A DNA stretch of 64,000 nucleotides from Chitinophagaceae bacterium (GTDB lineage Bacteria > Bacteroidota > Bacteroidia > Chitinophagales > Chitinophagaceae), in NCBI GenBank assembly GCA_016713085.1, contig JADJPV010000001.1, forward strand, positions 1,302,001 through 1,366,000, in the 5' to 3' direction. Below the pieces are notes generated by a model. It did no database searches. It was given only the letters and a program-made list of their open reading frames with translations, and was not told the origin of the DNA. Position numbers and translations under genes: made by a program. Shown piece after piece: positions 44,173-53,652 of the stretch (position 1 is its first letter; every line of letters starts with the position of its first letter).

Positions 44173-45123
44173 ATGAAAAAAATATTAGCACTTTTTACAA
44201 CCGGCATCATCCTCTCTGCAGGTGCTTTTGCCCAGGACGATTTATTGGGAGAGTTAAAGCTTGAAGATTCTGCCCAGGTAAAACAAAATTTAACCATTGC
44301 CACCTTTAAGGCAACACGTATCATTAACATGAACAGTACCGAAATGACTGGCGTAGGTAATCTCCAGTTTATGGTGATTCACCATTTCGGTCAGTTATGG
44401 GATAAAAATGAAAAGGGAAACAATTTTGCCCGTTTATTTGGCTTTAACGGAAATTTTGCCAGCACTTATATTTCATTCGATTATTCACCAACTCATTGGC
44501 TGAATCTGGGTGCTGCCTTTGCAGGCAATTCAAATTTAGAAGGAACAGCAAAGTTTAAACTCATGCGTCAGCAAACAGGTATTCACAACTATCCTGTAAG
44601 TATTGCATGGCTTTCAAATGTTCATTTTAATGCCGCAAAATCAGTAGCTGCTCCTAACGGTTTAGAGTGGAATAAATTCGCTTACCTGCATCAGTTAATG
44701 ATTGCCAGGAAGTTTACTGATAAATTCTCTCTTCAGTTAACCCCTTCCATGGTTCACTACAACATTATTTCCTACGGTTATGGTAACAAACATGATGTGT
44801 TTTCCATTGGCTTGGGAGGCAGGTATAAAATCTCCGACAAAAAAGCCTTAACCTTTGAATTTGCCAGACAGTTGAATATGTATGAAAATGTAATTGATAA
44901 AACCGGCGAAATTGTCAATTACTCTCCTAACTTAATTTCAATTGGCTATGACTGGGATACAGGCGGACATATTTTCCAGTTCTTTATCTCTAACAGTTCC
45001 AATGCAAGTAACCTGTTTCAATTATCCACCAATCCTGTAAAAGACAACTTTGGCCAATTTTCCTTAGGGTTTAACTTAAACAGAAGCTACAGTGTAAAGA
45101 AGACTGTAAAAACAACACATTAA
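44173..45123 (+). CDS. DUF5777-type outer-membrane barrel protein
   Basis: A 316-residue protein with a signal peptide (MKKILALFTTGIILSAGAFAQ) and a beta-rich mature part. It shows the recurrent aromatic-ended strands of DUF5777 proteins (LQFMVIHHFGQLWDKN, LFGFNGNFASTYISFDYS, ISIGYDWDTGGHIFQFFISN) and a final strand ending in FNLNRSYS. It is the last gene of the cluster and is followed by a strong terminator. It may be a surface component for the upstream redox proteins; the function is unknown. Confidence 0.78.
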   Translation: MKKILALFTTGIILSAGAFAQDDLLGELKLEDSAQVKQNLTIATFKATRIINMNSTEMTGVGNLQFMVIHHFGQLWDKNEKGNNFARLFGFNGNFASTYISFDYSPTHWLNLGAAFAGNSNLEGTAKFKLMRQQTGIHNYPVSIAWLSNVHFNAAKSVAAPNGLEWNKFAYLHQLMIARKFTDKFSLQLTPSMVHYNIISYGYGNKHDVFSIGLGGRYKISDKKALTFEFARQLNMYENVIDKTGEIVNYSPNLISIGYDWDTGGHIFQFFISNSSNASNLFQLSTNPVKDNFGQFSLGFNLNRSYSVKKTVKTTH

Positions 45124-45163
45124 ATTTTTACCTCAGTATAAAAAAGTATACCCGGTTTTTTTG

Positions 45164-45193
45164 AAGCAACGGTTTAACAGCCGTTGCTTTTTT
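45164..45193 (+). terminator. Terminator after the cytochrome-like cluster
   Basis: Inverted repeat AAGCAACGG/CCGTTGCTT with an 8-base loop, followed by six T. Confidence 0.88.
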
Positions 45194-45342
45194 ATGTGTT
45201 TGACTTTTTCACTCCCAAAAGCAACCTGCAAACAGGTACAGCAAACGTTTGCAGCATTTTTTTCTGCCCAAAATCATTTGTTAGCAGCAGAAAAATCAGT
45301 TGATCTCCAGGTAAAAGATTGACCTTTATAAAAATTGTACTT

Positions 45343-47459
45343 ATGCGATTCTGCATCTGCCTGCTTGCTCTCACATTCCTTTGTTTAAGTAATGCTTCTT
45401 TGTTTGCTCAAAAAACATTTCTGTCAACTCTCCTGACAAAAGTATTTCAGTAAAAATTCAACATACAACTGAAGGGACACTGTTGTACGGCGTTACATAC
45501 AAAGGAAAAAAAGTAATTCAACCCTCAACACTTGGCTTTGCATTAAATAGCCCCAAAGCATTACTCAATAAGTTTACAATTGTTGCTGTTGATTCATCAG
45601 CTGTTGACGAAACATGGAAACCTGTTTGGGGTGAAGTAAGCATCATCAGGAATAACTATAAAGAACTTACCGTAAAACTGAAAGACAAATCAGGTTCAGG
45701 GATTTTATTGAATGTCATCTTCCGGGTGTTTAATGATGGGGTTGGTTTCCGTTATGAATTTCCCAAACAGCGATCACTCACTTACTTCATTATTGCAAAC
45801 GAGCAAACACAGTTTGCATTAACCGGCAATCATAAAACATTCTGGATACCCGGCGACTTTGATACCAATGAACAGCTGTACACTACTTCAAAGCTAAGTG
45901 AAGTGGATGCATGGAAATCTGACATGGTATCTGTTGGAGATAAGAAACTAAACGTACCTGATCAGTATGCAGTGCAAACACCATTGATGATGAAAACGGC
46001 TGATGGATTATACATCAACATTCATGAAGCAGCCTTGATCAATTATTCTGCTATGCAACTGCATGTAAACAGATCAGCATTCAGCTTAACTTCTAACCTG
46101 GTTCCCGATGCTGCAGGTAATAAAGCCTACTTACGTACACCTGCTGTTACACCTTGGCGCACTATCATCGTCAGTGACAAAGCAACAGAGATATTAAGTT
46201 CGAAACTGATTTTAAATTTGAATGACCCATCAGCAATAGAAAACACATCGTGGATAAAACCCATGAAGTTTATGGGTGTGTGGTGGGAAATGCAGACAAA
46301 TCTCGGCAGCTGGAATTATACAGATAAACCTGATGTACCTGGAGCAAATGGTCTTCCTGTTCCTAATGGAAGGCACAGTGCAAACACAGCGAATGTAAAA
46401 CGCTATATCGACTTTGCATCAAAGAATGGTATTGAAGGTTTACTTGTTGAAGGATGGAACACGGGATGGGAAGCATGGTATGGTAACTGGCGGGGAAAGC
46501 ATTTTGATTTTGTTACTCCTTATCCTGATTTTAATGTGGCAGAAATACAGCAGTATGCCAAACAGAAAAATGTGCAGATGATTATGCACAATGAAACAAG
46601 TGCTGATGCAGCTACTTACGATCAACAGATGGATACTGCTTTTCAATTCATGAACCGCTTTGGTTATGGTTCTGTAAAAACAGGATATGTTGGACAGATT
46701 ATTCCACGTGGTGAACATCATGACGGACAATGGATGGTGAATCATTATATCCGCTCTGTACAAAAAGCAGCGAAGCATCATGTTATGGTTGATATACATG
46801 AACCTGTTCGTCCAACAGGTTTGCACAGAACATGGCCCAACTTCATTGCCAGTGAAGCAGGAAGAGGAAATGAATTCAATGCGTTTGCTGAAGGAAGTCC
46901 GCCTGAACATGAAACCATTTTGCCTTTTACCCGCTTAATGGGCGGACCGATGGACTATACACCGGGCATTTTTAAAATGCGTGGTTATGCAGCTGCTGCA
47001 CCCAACAGGCAAATGCATTCAACCTTAGCTAAACAGCTTGCATTATATATTACTATGTACAGTCCTTTGCAGATGGCTGCTGATCTTCCTGAAAATTATG
47101 AAGCGCATATGGATGCTTTTCAGTTTATAAAAGATGTTGCAACTGACTGGGATGATACAAAGATCTTAGAAGCTGAACCGGGTGATTACTTAACCATTGC
47201 AAGGAAAGAAAAAATAAGGGAGAATTGGTTTGTTGGTGCTATTACTGATGAACAAAGCAGAACGGTTGCTTTATCGTTTGATTTCTTAACACCCGGTGCA
47301 ACATATGAAGCAACGATTTACCGTGATGCAGATAATGCAGACTGGAAAACAAATCCTGAAGCATATACAATTGAAAAGATTGTTGTGACGAATAAAACAA
47401 AGCTGACTATAAAACTGGCGAAAGGTGGTGGGTTTGCGGTGAGTGTGATGAAGAAATGA
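45343..47459 (+). CDS. Glycoside hydrolase family 97 (frameshifted near signal peptide)
   Basis: Secreted alpha-glycosidase of the GH97/SusB type, 705 residues after repair. A signal peptide starts at 45343 (MRFCICLLALTFLCLSNASLFAQ). One A is missing from the six-A run at 45410-45415, after which the frame continues as KNISVNSPDKSISVKIQ. Domains: N-terminal beta super-sandwich (about 25-280), catalytic TIM barrel with LVEGWNTGWE, MIMHNETSAD and VDIHEPVRPTG segments (about 300-560), and a C-terminal sandwich. The Glu-bearing segments suggest alpha-glucosidase-like chemistry, though inverting versus retaining type is not settled here. Confidence 0.88.
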
Positions 47460-47480
47460 GTTTTTCTTATTGATAAAGCG

Positions 47481-47503
47481 AAAGGGGGGTGTGCCCCTTT
47501 TTT
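47481..47503 (+). terminator. Terminator of the GH97 gene
   Basis: Stem AAAGGGG/CCCCTTT with a six-base loop and six T, 22 bases after the stop. Confidence 0.75.
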
Positions 47504-47589
47504 GTTTCATGATTTTTTTTAGCAGGCTTTTGCAATAGCTGTTTGCTGTTCTTTCTTTCTTTTTGCTTGTCCAAAAAGAAACAAAAGAC

Positions 47590-47617
47590 CCCGCAATCGA
47601 AGACGGCCGATTGCGGG
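47590..47617. repeat. 10-bp inverted repeat
   Basis: Perfect inverted repeat CCCGCAATCG/CGATTGCGGG with an 8-base loop in the gap after GH97. It has no T tract on either side, so it is not a clear terminator. Confidence 0.55.
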
Positions 47618-47756
47618 ATGATTCCCTGATTTAGCTTGGTTACTACTGTGGTGAAATGCATTTGTAGTTGCACAATCATCCTTTGTTCATCTGTGTGACT
47701 TTTTTCGGTTTTGTTGCCTTTTGTTTTTGTGCAGATGGGGTTTTGGCCAGTTTTAT

Positions 47757-47966
47757 TTGCAGTTATTTTAATGCGATTTGCAGCTTTGCGAATGTTGTTT
47801 GCAAATAATTGAATGCGTGTTGCAGCAAATTGAAATGCTTTTGCAGTCTTGCGAATGCTCTTTGCAATTCGTGCAATGTTTATTGCAGTTATTTTAAATG
47901 CCCTTGCAGTTTTTTAAACTCGCTTTGCAGTTATTTGAATGTTGTTTGCAGTTGCTGCAATGTAAA
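47757..47966. repeat. 21-bp tandem array 1 (10 units)
   Basis: Ten units, each beginning TTGCA, at exactly 21-base spacing (47757, 47778, 47799, 47820, 47841, 47862, 47883, 47904, 47925, 47946). Units are degenerate apart from TTGCA and a frequent GAATG near the middle. Read on the minus strand, one frame gives LQ-x-x-F-x-x heptads interrupted by four TAA codons. The array ends 60 bases before the HTH gene. Confidence 0.9.
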
Positions 47967-48026
47967 TGTCGATTTATTGGCTTTTTTGACCTGTTTTTGT
48001 ATCTTTTTGGCCTAAAACACCTTTTT

Positions 48027-48377
48027 ATGCTCGCTTTAAATGTATTAAAGTTCCTGGAAGACAGGGGTATTGTGAATCCTCAAACTTATTTGGTAAAAAA
48101 TGGCATTCCTTATTATACGGTGAGCCGCCTTGTTACCAACACTACAAAAAACATTACTTACTCCACTTTAGAAAAGCTTTGCCTGATCTGCAAATGCACG
48201 CCTGATGATTTGTTTGTGTGGGTGGCTGATACTGATTTGCAGTTAACGGAACCGGTTGCTCTTGAAAAGCTGAAGCCAAAACCGAAGCCGCTGAGCGCTG
48301 CTGAACGGATGAAAAATTTATCGGCTGAACAGTTGGAACAGCTACAGCAGTTTATTAATGAGCTGGAGAAGAAGTGA
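48027..48377 (+). CDS. Small HTH (Cro/XRE-like) DNA-binding protein
   Basis: A 116-residue regulator. Residues 1-70 form an XRE-like helix-turn-helix domain (LNVLKFLEDRGIVNPQTYLV, TVSRLV, then the family-type ITYSTLEKLCLICKCTPDDLFVW). The C-terminal part is a charged helix (ERMKNLSAEQLEQLQQFINELEKK). The ATG at 48027 is favoured because the upstream open frame runs into the 21-bp array and encodes only low-complexity sequence. Its likely targets are unknown; the adjacent array is a candidate. Confidence 0.78.
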   Translation: MLALNVLKFLEDRGIVNPQTYLVKNGIPYYTVSRLVTNTTKNITYSTLEKLCLICKCTPDDLFVWVADTDLQLTEPVALEKLKPKPKPLSAAERMKNLSAEQLEQLQQFINELEKK

Positions 48378-48522
48378 TAGGTTGGCTTTGTGCATGATTG
48401 CTATGCCGACAAAAAACGTATATGAGTTCTGATGAAGATCACTTGGTTGAAAAAATGAAACTTAAAGGAGTTGCGTATATTTAAGTGTTGGCTGTTATAT
48501 AAGACCCAAATTTAAAAAGTGA

Positions 48523-49258
48523 ATGAAAAAAAAAGATACCGCTTACCATTTTGCAAGCACTGCAGCCTTTTGCTGATAAAAACGAAACGCTTATAGAAGT
48601 TGTACCTACTAAAGAAACAATCTTTAAATTAAAAGATAAAGACGAAAATTCCGACTTTTATTTTGAGGTATTGCGACAAGAACCATCTAACGGAAATCCT
48701 GGATATATAATTGAATTTAAACCTACAAGCAAAAACGATACTAATTCACATAAAGTCTGGACAAAACTTGAAACTATTATTTCTTTTGCAAACACTTGGA
48801 TACAAATAATTACAGAATATAATTCTATTCAAACAATTTATGATGACCCAGTCATAAAACAGTATGAAGAAGAATTTTATAAAGATTTTAAAATTGTAGA
48901 CGATGATGCAGAAACAAGCAGGTTTAATTTTTCACAGCAATTGCTATTGCTATCGTATGTAGAAAATCTTGAAAAATACATTGCTGAAGAAGAAGAATTT
49001 ACAATTGATGACAAAGAAGAATTATTAAAAGAAGCAAACACTTTAAAACATAAAATTGCAACTGAAAGTAAAGACAGTTATATTAAAAAGCAAAGTACTT
49101 TTTGGGCGAAGGTGAGAAAGAAAAGTATTAAAGCATGTGAATTCACTTTGAAAGAATTCGCAAAAGTTGTAATAAAAAATGCAGCCGAAAAGGGTCTGAC
49201 TATTTCTTGGGACACAGTGCCACATTATTTTGAACAATTAAAGAACTTATTAAACTAG
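48523..49258 (+). CDS. Hypothetical protein (frameshifted at start)
   Basis: A soluble protein of about 244 residues with no family I recognise. The ATG at 48523 is followed by a nine-A run; deleting one A gives MKKKIPLTILQALQPFADKN in frame with the long downstream frame, so I annotate that start. The N-terminal half is mixed alpha/beta (NETLIEVVPTKETIFKLKDK); the C-terminal half is helical and acidic with EEEEFTIDDKEELLKEA. No signal peptide. It sits in an accessory stretch and has no obvious operon partner. Confidence 0.6.
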
Positions 49259-49342
49259 ACAGAAATGTACTCCGCACCGGTTCGTGGCACACGAAATGCA
49301 CTGTAATTATAAAATGTTATAATTAGCTTTAACAATCCACGT

Positions 49343-49984
49343 ATGAAATATTTGTCAATACTTTTTTTCTTCGCTGTACAGTTATGTCACTCGCAGGATT
49401 TAAGTCTTCAACAACTGACAAAAACAGAAATCGCTAAAAAAATCCAATATCATTACCAGTTCGAGTCAACGGATGGACACGCTGCAAAAATTGACTTGTT
49501 TCTATACAAAAACCAAACATTTGAGTACTTCATTGCAAGTAATGTTTACAATGCTTACACAACCGGTCGCTGGAAATCTGATAACAATATCGTGACTTTG
49601 AATAGTCAATTTCAAAAAGGAACCCTCCCGGTTAAGGTTTCATACCGGCAACGGGATAGTTCTGATTTTTCCGTTAAACAACTTTCTTTAGTGAAAAATT
49701 TAAATAAAAAGACCCTCCCATATGCGTTTGTATATATAAATAACGATTCGACAAGGTGCATGGATGGCGACTTGTTGTGCACTGGTGAATACAAGCAAAT
49801 CGAAAGAGTTAAAGTGGTTCTTGAAAATAATGGCCCTTCTTCAAAATGGATTAATATACCTTCTCACAAAGGTTTGATACAGCTTACTGTATTGACAAAA
49901 CGAGATCTTGAAAACTATATAATCCTTACAAACAAAAAATATACGATTGACAGTAAAAAGTTAAAGCCGTTGGATAACAAATAA
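49343..49984 (+). CDS. Hypothetical exported protein
   Basis: A 213-residue protein with a signal peptide (MKYLSILFFFAVQLCHS). The mature part is mostly beta: YHYQFESTDGHAAKIDLFLYKNQTFEYF and RWKSDNNIVTLNSQ, which resemble the lipocalin-like strands of small secreted Bacteroidota proteins. No known motif and no cysteines in conserved pairs apart from two in RCMDGDLLC. Function unknown. Codon usage looks slightly more AT-rich than its surroundings. Confidence 0.6.
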   Translation: MKYLSILFFFAVQLCHSQDLSLQQLTKTEIAKKIQYHYQFESTDGHAAKIDLFLYKNQTFEYFIASNVYNAYTTGRWKSDNNIVTLNSQFQKGTLPVKVSYRQRDSSDFSVKQLSLVKNLNKKTLPYAFVYINNDSTRCMDGDLLCTGEYKQIERVKVVLENNGPSSKWINIPSHKGLIQLTVLTKRDLENYIILTNKKYTIDSKKLKPLDNK

Positions 49985-50139
49985 CTGCATTCAACATGAA
50001 CTATTTTAGAAAAACCGGTCTTCTAAACGCCCAGGCCTTATAAACAACCCGGCAACTACACGGTAAAAAATTAATCCTTAGCTACCTTTCACCCAACCGT
50101 CCTTCTCCTTACCCGGTCATCACCAATTTTCCCATAAAA

Positions 50140-50174
50140 AACAAATATTTGTTGTTTATCAATAAATATTTATT
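50140..50174. promoter_or_regulatory. Tandem palindromic operators in the DUF2975/HTH promoter
   Basis: Two perfect 14-bp palindromes, AACAAATATTTGTT (50140-50153) and AATAAATATTTATT (50161-50174). Their centres are 21 bases apart, on the same face of the helix. They cover the -33 and touch the -7 element, so a repressor bound here would block transcription; the HTH encoded by this operon is the natural candidate. Confidence 0.6.
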
Positions 50175-50181
50175 ACTTTTG
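50148..50181 (+). promoter_or_regulatory. Promoter of the DUF2975-HTH operon
   Basis: A -7 element TACTTTTG (50174-50181, exact TAnnTTTG) and a -33 TTG at 50152-50154 with a 19-base spacer. The start codon lies 25 bases downstream. Confidence 0.72.
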
Positions 50182-50206
50182 GCATACCAACTTAAATTTC
50201 ACAATT

Positions 50207-50710
50207 ATGTCAAAAACAAACAAGTTCGTATTTTGGGGCTTATATGTTGTGGCCTGGCTCATTTTTGTCGGCTTATCCATTGAAGCAGGAGGCTTAGTAG
50301 TAAATTTCTTTTTCAGTTTGTATAAGCCTGAAATTGTCCAACATCTTTATCAAAAGCTGGACTTATCTGAAATGTATAAAGAGAGCAGCTTAGCTTTTTT
50401 CGGCATCTACAGCTTTATTCTGATTATTTCAATTTCAAAAGCCTGCCTGTTTTACATCGTTATCAGACTAATGCACAAAATGGATTTAGCAAACCCGTTC
50501 AATAATTTTGTTGCGGGACAAATTTCACTTATTAGTTATTACACACTTTCAATTGGACTGTTAAGTTACATTGCCAGACAGTTAGCTAAGAGTTTAATAC
50601 ACTACGGTTTTGTCACCGACAGCTTAAACCAATTTTGGGCAGACAGTCAGGCCTTTATTATAATGGGAGCTATCGTTTATATTATTGCGACTATTTTCAA
50701 AAAGGAGTAG
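50207..50710 (+). CDS. DUF2975 membrane protein
   Basis: A 167-residue inner-membrane protein with four predicted transmembrane segments (about 10-30, 62-82, 105-125, 147-163). It matches DUF2975, a family almost always paired with a YozG-type HTH regulator, as here. Function is unknown; stress or membrane sensing has been proposed for the pair. Its promoter carries two palindromic operator-like sites. Confidence 0.85.
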   Translation: MSKTNKFVFWGLYVVAWLIFVGLSIEAGGLVVNFFFSLYKPEIVQHLYQKLDLSEMYKESSLAFFGIYSFILIISISKACLFYIVIRLMHKMDLANPFNNFVAGQISLISYYTLSIGLLSYIARQLAKSLIHYGFVTDSLNQFWADSQAFIIMGAIVYIIATIFKKE

Positions 50711-50745
50711 ACATTCAAAACGAAAATGATTTAACTGTATAAGCT

Positions 50746-50949
50746 ATGGCAATCATTGTAAATTTAGACGTTATGATGGCAAAGCGGAAGATGTCACTGA
50801 ATGAACTTTCTGAAAAAGTGGATTTAACGCTGTCCAATCTTTCTATACTCAAAACGGGAAAAGCAAAAGCCATCCGGTTCAGCACACTTGAATCAATTTG
50901 TAAAGTACTCAACTGCCAGCCGGGAGATATTCTGGAATTTGTTGAGTAA
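50746..50949 (+). CDS. YozG-like HTH transcriptional regulator
   Basis: A 67-residue Cro/C1-type regulator consisting of just the HTH domain: MAKRKMSLNELSEKVDLTLSNLSILKTGKAKAIRFSTLESICKVLNCQPGDILEF. It follows the DUF2975 gene after 35 bases and probably autoregulates the operon through the tandem palindromes at 50140-50174. Autoregulation is inferred. Confidence 0.9.
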   Translation: MAIIVNLDVMMAKRKMSLNELSEKVDLTLSNLSILKTGKAKAIRFSTLESICKVLNCQPGDILEFVE

Positions 50950-50966
50950 ATTGTTACATAGCCATC

Positions 50967-52020
50967 TTAATAAGTTCTGCCCACTGTATCGCAAACTGCT
51001 TTCAGCAAAGAATTGTTATCATGTGCATCGTGGCTTTTTTCCCAAAGCATAATTCCATTGCCGCTTTGTTTGGCAAGCATTGCTTTCTTTTTTACAGTGG
51101 CAAGTCCGTTGTAATAAATAGTGTAATTAGTAAATGCACCGTTACTTACAATTGCTGAATCGGATTGAGGATTACCGCCTTTGAGCAGTATATCGTTATA
51201 ACTGAGTATGGTTCCAGTTTGTGTAATGCCACTTGGCCTTCCATAACCTGCAATACCCAGCACCGCTTTTGATGAAGGCAACCCACGGGTGCCCACCCAG
51301 TAATTCATACTTACAGTTGCCAGTGTATAATCGCAGTGATGTTTGTATGGAACGGTGCTGCTGAAATCATCATAGCTCATTATATTAAACCAGTCTACAT
51401 AATTGCCCAGCCACAATTCACTTTTAATGGCATCACGCACAGCACCTGCATATTTGCCGGCAGTAATGGCGGCGGTTAAATAATATTTAGCTGAAGTGTG
51501 GCAGCTGTCACTTAACTGTTTCATTAATGCGGTGTAAGTAATATCGGTGCCATCATCTGTACGGGGAAATTCCCAATCCATATCCACACCATCGAGGCCG
51601 TAAGTTCTTACCATGTTCATTACTTCACTGATGAACAAAGTGCGGCTGCCTGAGGCTGCGGCCATTGTTTTAAAATCGGCAGCAAGTCCGCTGATGCTGA
51701 TGAATATTTTTGCTCCGTTTGCTTTGGCTTTTGTTTTTACTTCCAATAGATGAGTACTGTTGCCTAATGTTAAACTGCCGCTGCTGTTAATATTGGCAAA
51801 GGCATAATTAATGACATTGCACATTTTGAATTTTACATCGGGCACTGAAGACAGGGTTCTGTAAGAAGGAAATATCCTACTACATAAAACCAAAGGCTGG
51901 CGGCGCTGCAATAATAACAGGAGGAGCCGGAGGAGTTGGAGGATTGCCTGATTTTTTACAGGAGTAAATAAGTGAGATAAACAGACTCCCCACTAAAAGG
52001 TACCGCAGTTGTTTCAGCAT
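50967..52020 (-). CDS. GH18 chitinase-like lipoprotein (two frameshifts)
   Basis: Surface glycosidase of family 18, about 351 residues after repair. It starts at 52020 with a lipoprotein signal (LLVGSLFISLIYSC) and a Pro-rich linker. The frame is then lost twice within 20 bases: at the A run 51886-51889 and the A run 51870-51872, each apparently one base short. Restoring both gives FGFYVVGYFPSYRTLSSV, the usual GH18 first strand. The catalytic motif DGVDMDWEFP is intact, with the Glu acid, and the barrel ends with a Trp (GIMLWEKSHD). Substrate is probably chitin or another GlcNAc glycan. Confidence 0.85.
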
Positions 52021-52071
52021 GGTTTCAGAATATAAGATGAAGGTAATAAAAGAATATCCTGCTTTTACGCA

Positions 52072-52880
52072 GTGAGTCGTTGGCTGCTAAGCCGCCAATG
52101 GCTAGGCTGTTATACAGATTTTTTGCAGCGTAAAGGAAAAGCCAATATTGCTGTTTTCGCCGTATTTAAGCCGTATTTAGTCCTTGCCATCCGGCTAAAA
52201 CAACCGATCTTTGTTCCCAATATTCTAAACTCCAAGCCACATTTAAGTTACTTGCCACATTCCAAACACGAAATTGATTTAGCCCGTATCCCGAACAAAC
52301 AGGTTGTTACGTTTATTCACGACAACAATCTTTACCGTTTAAAGGACTTTGCCGACCTGGAATCTTTTTCACGCAGTCACCCGGATATTGAAGACTTTCA
52401 TCATCACACAAAAACATTTTATATTCAGAAGCCGATTGAAGAAGTATGGGCGGCCTATAAAAATATTCCACCAAAAAATGCATGGTGTGGCAATATGCTG
52501 CAGTTCGGTTTGCAGTACTGCCGCAAAGGGAATAACCTTTCTTATTTAGATGATGAATACAAAGGGGCCGTAGTAGGACAGATTGTTTTGATTCGTGTGA
52601 AAGTACTGGGCGGACTGGCAAAGATTGCTGTGGGGCATGAAATAACTGCGGTGAATGATAACCAGCATATGCTTGAAACCTGCTACCTGCTGAAAGGCAA
52701 ATCGATGGGCAGTCAGCGGATCTGGTTAACAGAAACAAAGAAGGCTTTACAGAAATCACGCATCATACTATTTATAAAAGCGGTTCACGCTTCAGGGATA
52801 AATTTCTGTATCCCTTCCTGCATACAAAAGCGATTAATGAATTCCATAACAATATCAGGAATCATTTGAATGAGCAATGA
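52072..52880 (+). CDS. SRPBCC-like hypothetical protein (frameshifted)
   Basis: About 269 residues after repair. The C-terminal 150 residues look like an SRPBCC/START-type domain (HHTKTFYIQKPIEEVWAAYKN ... LGGLAKIAVGHEITAVND). One A is missing in the AAA of 52737-52739: restoring it turns a divergent tail into KEGFTEITHHTIYKSGSRF and ends at 52880. The start is a GTG at 52072 and is doubtful, as the first 60 residues are poorly protein-like. The ligand is unknown. Confidence 0.6.
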
Positions 52881-52887
52881 TTGATTG

Positions 52888-52906
52888 TTGCCGGGAAGGC
52901 GGGAAG
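52888..52906 (+). repeat. Short G/C-rich repeat, copy 1
   Basis: TTGCCGGGAAGGCGGGAAG; a copy with one mismatch occurs at 62448-62466 in another intergenic region of this window. Confidence 0.5.
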
Positions 52907-53012
52907 AAATACAAAGAAGAATTTATTGGAAGAAAAAGCAATTGGTTCACAAAGAAAACAAATGCCGTTTTTTTTCGCTGCGAATAAATTCTTTCTGCAA
53001 CGGGTTAATCTA

Positions 53013-53020
53013 TAATTTTG
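53013..53020 (+). promoter_or_regulatory. -7 element of the gmk promoter
   Basis: TAATTTTG, an exact TAnnTTTG match, 11 bases before the gmk ATG. No clear -33 element. Confidence 0.4.
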
Positions 53021-53031
53021 AGGCCTTATTT

Positions 53032-53610
53032 ATGGAACAAACAGCAAACAAACTGCTCATCATTACCGCACCCTCCGGCGCAGGAAAAACATCCATTACC
53101 AAACATTTAATGAAGCGCTTTCCGCAGCTGGCGTTTTCTGTGTCGGCTGCTACAAGGCCGCCAAGGGCACATGAACAAAACGGGGTGGATTATCATTTTA
53201 TGAGTGTGGATGATTTTCAGCAAAAGATCCAGGCCGATGATTTTGTAGAATGGGAAATGGTGTATGATGGAAAATATTACGGCACACTGAAAAGTGAAAT
53301 GCAGCGCATCTGGAACAATCATCAAACACCTGTACTGGATATTGATGTAAAAGGAGCCATTCATGTGCAGGGATTGTACCCAAAGCAAACACTATCCATT
53401 TTTATAGAACCGCCGAGCATTGAAGAATTGAAACGCCGGTTAGAAAGCCGGGGTACAGAAACGGCTGAAACTTTGCAGGCAAGGCTGAGTAAAGCTTCGT
53501 ACGAAATATCGTTTAAACATTCTTTTCATAAAGTGGTGGTTAACGCCCATTTGCCCGAGGCATGTGCCGAAGCAGAGCAGATTGTGGCGGCTTTTCTTGC
53601 CGGGCAGTAA
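53032..53610 (+). CDS. gmk: Guanylate kinase
   Basis: Phosphorylates GMP to GDP with ATP. The 193-residue protein has the P-loop APSGAGKTS (about 13-21), the GMP-binding SVSAATRPPRAHEQNGVDYHF segment and a DVKGAIHVQ motif, in family order. The start at 53032 is chosen over in-frame upstream codons because upstream residues are not conserved. A TAnnTTTG element lies directly before it. Confidence 0.95.
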   Translation: MEQTANKLLIITAPSGAGKTSITKHLMKRFPQLAFSVSAATRPPRAHEQNGVDYHFMSVDDFQQKIQADDFVEWEMVYDGKYYGTLKSEMQRIWNNHQTPVLDIDVKGAIHVQGLYPKQTLSIFIEPPSIEELKRRLESRGTETAETLQARLSKASYEISFKHSFHKVVVNAHLPEACAEAEQIVAAFLAGQ

Positions 53611-53652
53611 TAACCCCATTTGCAATTCCTTACAAAAACACTATTTTTAAAG

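Noticed and set aside
47757..47966. CRISPR array
   Set aside because: The units are contiguous 21-bp degenerate repeats without spacers, and no cas genes are present.
47809..48015. Cys-rich small protein on the plus strand
   Set aside because: It is a reading frame through the 21-bp array; the Cys spacing is a by-product of TTGCA repeats, and there is no start signal or context.
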